This document shows, piece after piece, positions 61,016-64,000 of a stretch of DNA of 64,000 nucleotides. The notes beneath the pieces were generated by a model. The model was not told the origin of the DNA, searched no databases, and was given only the letters and a program-made list of their open reading frames with translations. Where the stretch lies: assembly GCF_025244825.1 (NCBI RefSeq), contig NZ_CP104263.1, positions 2,294,001-2,358,000 of the forward strand, written 5' to 3'. How positions within the stretch are numbered: the first letter of the stretch is position 1; each line of letters starts with the position of its first letter. The position numbers and the translations under genes are program-made. This DNA is from Arthrobacter jinronghuae. Lineage in GTDB: Bacteria; Actinomycetota; Actinomycetes; Actinomycetales; Micrococcaceae.

Positions 61016-64000
61016 CTCCGGACGGCTTCGGGCTCCGTCCCGCGCTCGATCCGCTGGCTGATCACGGTGGACACCCCGTCGCCGCGCATGGTCACGCCGT
61101 AGAGCGCGTCCGCCACTTCCATCGTTCGCTTCTGGTGGGTGATGACAATCAGCTGGCTGGACTCCCGCAGTTCTTCGAAAATGGTGAGCAGCCGGCCGAG
61201 GTTCGTGTCATCCAGCGCTGCCTCCACCTCGTCCATCACGTAGAACGGCGAGGGCCGGGCCTTGAAGATGGCCACCAGCAGTGCCACCGCCGTCAGTGAG
61301 CGTTCCCCGCCGGAGAGCAGGGAAAGCCGCTTGATTTTCTTGCCGGCCGGCCGGGCATGGACCTCGATGCCGGTGGTCAGCATGTTGTCCGGATCGGTCA
61401 GCACCAGCCGTCCCTCCCCGCCCGGGAACAGCGTGCCGAACACATGCTTGAACTGCTCGGCAGTGTCCCGGTACGCGGCGGTGAACACCTCTTCGACGCG
61501 GCGGTCGACGTCGGCAATGATGTCCAGCAGGTCCTTCCGGGTGGCTTTGAGGTCTTCCAGCTGAGTGGACAGGAATTGGTGGCGTTCCTCCAGGGCGGCA
61601 AATTCCTCCAGCGCCAGGGGATTGACCTTTCCGAGCGCCGCCAGGTCCCGCTCGGCGCGCTTGAGCCGTTTCTCCTGCTCCGCCCGGACATACGGGATGC
61701 CGTCCAGGAGCGGATTGCCGTCCTCGTCCACCGGCGTGCGCAGTGCCGCCCACTTGTCGCCGCTGACCGGTTCGGCGGGCACCGGCACCGGCTGGTCCGG
61801 ACCGAAGTTCGCCACCAGGTGCTCCGCGGTCATGCCCAGCTCCTCGAGGGCGCGGGCTTCGAGGGCCTCAATGCGCAGCCGCTGCTGTGCACGCGCCAGC
61901 TCGTCGCGGTGGACGGAGTCCGTGAGCCGTGCCAGTTCCGCGGCGGCGTCGTTGTTGGCGCTGCGGACGGCGGACAGTTCGGCTTCCCGCGCGGTCCGGG
62001 TTTCCTCCGCACGGTTGCGTTCCTCGGCGGCCAGCGCCAGGGAAACCTGCAGATGTGCCAGCACTGCCTCTGCCGCCGCCCCGACGGCAACCGCCCGGGC
62101 ATGCTGTCCGGCACGGCGGCGTGCCCGTTCCGCCGCGGCAGCCCGGGCCCGGCCTTCGGCCAGGGCAGCGCGTTCCAGGGCCTCCGCACGGCCGGCAACG
62201 GCCTTGAGCTGTTCTTCGGCCGAGCGCAGGCCCAGCCGGGCATCCATTTCCGCCTGCCGTGCGGAGGCGGCGGCGAGCGCCAATGCATCCCGCCGGTCCG
62301 CAGACGGTTCCTCTTCGGGGCGGTGTTCCTCCCCTGCCGCGGCGAGTCGTTCGGAGACGGCCGCCAGTTTCGCTTCTTCTGCCACGACGTTGGCTTCCGC
62401 GGCAGCCACCAGGGACGAGAGCCGCTCGGCCTCGCCTGAGGCGGCGCGCAGCGCAGAACCCAGAGTGCCGAGCCGTTCCGCCACCGCGGCCAGCCGTGCA
62501 TCGGACTCATGCAGGGCCGCGAGGGCGGCGTCCGCCCGCTGCCGGCAGGCCTCGACACGGCCGTCCGCAGCCCCGATGCCGGCGCCGGCTTCCTCCGCCC
62601 TGGCGCGTGCCACTGCCAGGCGGGCATCTGTTTCATCCACCGCGGCGGAGATTTCCAGCAGCCCCGGCGCAGAGACGGACCCGCCCCGAGCACTGAAGGC
62701 GCTCAGCACATCCCCGTCGGGGGTCACCGCGACGGCGCCGGGCGAGGCGGTCACCAGGCTCACGGCCGCGGCCAGGTCCGGGACTGCCACGGCATTGCCC
62801 AGCAGCGCGTTCAACGCTTCCTGCACCTTGGCATCGGCGCTGACCAGGGACAGCACCGGCACCGCGCCGGCCGGGAGGTCCGCGGGCAGTTCCGCTGCCG
62901 GAGCGGGCACCCCGCCCAGCAGCAGTTCCACCTGGCCCTCCCCTGTCTCCTTCAGGTGCTGCAGGGCCCGGGCGGCGGCGTCGAGATCCGCGGCGGCCAG
63001 GGAATCGGCTGCGGTTCCCAGCGCTGCCGCCACTGTCCGTTCGGAGCCCGGCTTGACGCTGACCAGTTCCGCCAGCGGCTCCAGCACGCCGTCCAGCCCG
63101 GCCTTGCGCAGGGAGGCGCTGCCGTCGCGGCGGTCCAGGCCGACGGCGAGGGCCTCGCGGCGGGCGGCGAGGTTCTCGGTTTCACGGACCGCTTCCCGCT
63201 CGGCCTGCTGCAGCTGCCGGAACTCCTGCTCGGCTGCTTCGAGGGCTGCCTGCGCGTCTTCATACTCGGCATCCAGGTCCGCTTCGCCGGCCTCGGCTCC
63301 CGCAGCTGAGCCTTCCAGCTGCTCGAACTCTTCCCGGGCGCGGGTACGGCGTTCCTCGGCGGCGGTGATCGAGTCCCGGAGCCGGCCCGCTTCGGACTGT
63401 GCCGAGGCCACCCTTGAGCGGGCGGCTTCCACCGAGCCGGTCAGCCGGGCCAGGCCTTCCCGCCGGTCCGCGGCGGCCCGGAGCAGCCCGGCGTACCGCT
63501 TCTCCTCCGCAGCTGCGTCCTCTTCGGCTGCCTCGCGGATCTCGACGGCGTCCTCCAGCCGTGCGCGCCGGTCCTCGATTTCCGCCTCCAGGGCTGCGGC
63601 TTCAGCGCGTACCCGGTCCGCGGAGGCCTGCAGCTGTTCCGGGTCCCGGCCGCTGCCGGCCGCAGGTTCCGCTGCCCCCAGCAGCCGGGCACGCTCGGCC
63701 GCGAGCGCGGCGAGGGAACGGAACCGCTCCTGCAGCGAGGACAGTTCGTACCAGGTGTCCCGTGCGGCGTTCAGCTGCGGTGCCGCTTCGGCTGCCATGG
63801 CTTCCAGTGCGGCCTGGCGCTCCCGGCCCTCTTCCACTGCAGCCTCCACTACCGTGCGGCGTGCCTTCAGGGCGCTTTCGTCCGCTGCTTCCTTGTCGTA
63901 GGCAGCTTTCAGGGTGGCGAGGTCATCGGCCAGGAGCCGTGACCGGGCGTCCCGGACATCCTGCTGCACCGTCTTGGCCCGCCGGGCGACGGCCGCCTGC
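61012..64000 (-). CDS. smc: Chromosome segregation protein SMC (N-terminus outside window)
   Basis: The frame is open at the right edge, leaving the last ~996 residues of a protein normally ~1180-1200 long. Visible: part of the first coiled coil, the hinge (around GLDGVLEPLAELVSVKPGSERTV), the second coiled coil, and the C-terminal ATPase half with the signature LLSGGERSLTA and Walker B PSPFYVMDEVEAALDD. The N-terminal Walker A lies beyond the window. SMC with ScpA/ScpB compacts and separates chromosomes. The Glu in DEVEAALDD is the catalytic residue. Neighbouring ftsY and ffh fit the usual smc-ftsY-ffh group. Confidence 0.97.
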   Translation of the reverse strand, partial: QAAVARRAKTVQQDVRDARSRLLADDLATLKAAYDKEAADESALKARRTVVEAAVEEGRERQAALEAMAAEAAPQLNAARDTWYELSSLQERFRSLAALAAERARLLGAAEPAAGSGRDPEQLQASADRVRAEAAALEAEIEDRRARLEDAVEIREAAEEDAAAEEKRYAGLLRAAADRREGLARLTGSVEAARSRVASAQSEAGRLRDSITAAEERRTRAREEFEQLEGSAAGAEAGEADLDAEYEDAQAALEAAEQEFRQLQQAEREAVRETENLAARREALAVGLDRRDGSASLRKAGLDGVLEPLAELVSVKPGSERTVAAALGTAADSLAAADLDAAARALQHLKETGEGQVELLLGGVPAPAAELPADLPAGAVPVLSLVSADAKVQEALNALLGNAVAVPDLAAAVSLVTASPGAVAVTPDGDVLSAFSARGGSVSAPGLLEISAAVDETDARLAVARARAEEAGAGIGAADGRVEACRQRADAALAALHESDARLAAVAERLGTLGSALRAASGEAERLSSLVAAAEANVVAEEAKLAAVSERLAAAGEEHRPEEEPSADRRDALALAAASARQAEMDARLGLRSAEEQLKAVAGRAEALERAALAEGRARAAAAERARRRAGQHARAVAVGAAAEAVLAHLQVSLALAAEERNRAEETRTAREAELSAVRSANNDAAAELARLTDSVHRDELARAQQRLRIEALEARALEELGMTAEHLVANFGPDQPVPVPAEPVSGDKWAALRTPVDEDGNPLLDGIPYVRAEQEKRLKRAERDLAALGKVNPLALEEFAALEERHQFLSTQLEDLKATRKDLLDIIADVDRRVEEVFTAAYRDTAEQFKHVFGTLFPGGEGRLVLTDPDNMLTTGIEVHARPAGKKIKRLSLLSGGERSLTAVALLVAIFKARPSPFYVMDEVEAALDDTNLGRLLTIFEELRESSQLIVITHQKRTMEVADALYGVTMRGDGVSTVISQRIERGTEPEAVRS

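Noticed and set aside
61565..63901. Long Ser/Arg/Ala-rich open frame on the plus strand
   Set aside because: It is antisense to smc. The composition is the mirror of Ala/Glu/Arg-rich coiled-coil codons, not a real protein.

Overview
The window looks like chromosomal DNA of a high-GC actinobacterium, most likely a member of the Micrococcaceae close to Arthrobacter. The reasons are strong GC bias at third codon positions, many GTG and TTG starts, lipoglycan-type mannosyltransferases, a homodimeric AceE, a PucR-type regulator beside fabD-fabH-acpP-fabF, and actinobacterial families such as DUF3052, DUF3145, DUF2469 and RNase HI/Zn-ribbon/Nif3. I see no phage, transposase, CRISPR array or rRNA. 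Most of the window is core chromosome with short accessory blocks set between conserved gene groups.

Layout. 0-11 kb: end of a membrane protein, DUF3224, two tail-to-tail mannosyltransferases (GT87 and MptB), orn, tRNA-His, an acyl-CoA dehydrogenase, def, an N-terminally extended GAPDH, an MFS transporter and rnpB. 11-21.5 kb: yaaA, an RNase HI-VOC fusion with its Zn-ribbon and Nif3 partners, msrA, cysK-cysE, gnd, a beta-lactamase-like lipoprotein, tRNA-Val, and a translationally coupled DUF3052-AhpE-sirtuin operon. 21.7-37.4 kb: aceE, then a roughly 7.6 kb block (MatC-like carrier, family III CoA-transferase and fused carboxyltransferase, then a ugp-type ABC transporter), then fasR and the fabD-fabH-acpP-fabF operon. 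37.4-42.8 kb: DUF3145, xerC, an Ogt homologue whose active-site Cys is Thr, dprA, comM and yraN. 42.9-46 kb: SDR, an LAHTG surface protein, a 2H phosphoesterase and a GNAT. 46-51.3 kb: DUF2469, rnhB, two lepB, rplS, trmD, rimM, khpA, rpsP. 51.5-64 kb: a VOC dioxygenase-like protein, GNAT, hydrolase, degenerate Nudix, ffh, glnK-amtB, ftsY, an MFS-amidotransferase pair, and the C-terminal part of smc.

How the genes work together. AceE makes acetyl-CoA next to the type II fatty-acid synthesis operon. Two similar inverted repeats, TTGTAG-N5-ACACAA before fasR and TTGTAG-N5-CTACAA before fabD, suggest that FasR controls both. The carrier/CoA-transferase/carboxyltransferase operon could import a dicarboxylate such as malonate, activate it as a CoA thioester and decarboxylate it, feeding the same acetyl-CoA/malonyl-CoA pool; this is a hypothesis. 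Ffh, FtsY and the two signal peptidases serve protein export. GlnK-AmtB handles ammonium and has a GlnR-like half-site array upstream. Several promoters place a TANNNT -10 element 6-7 nt before the start codon, which implies leaderless mRNAs.
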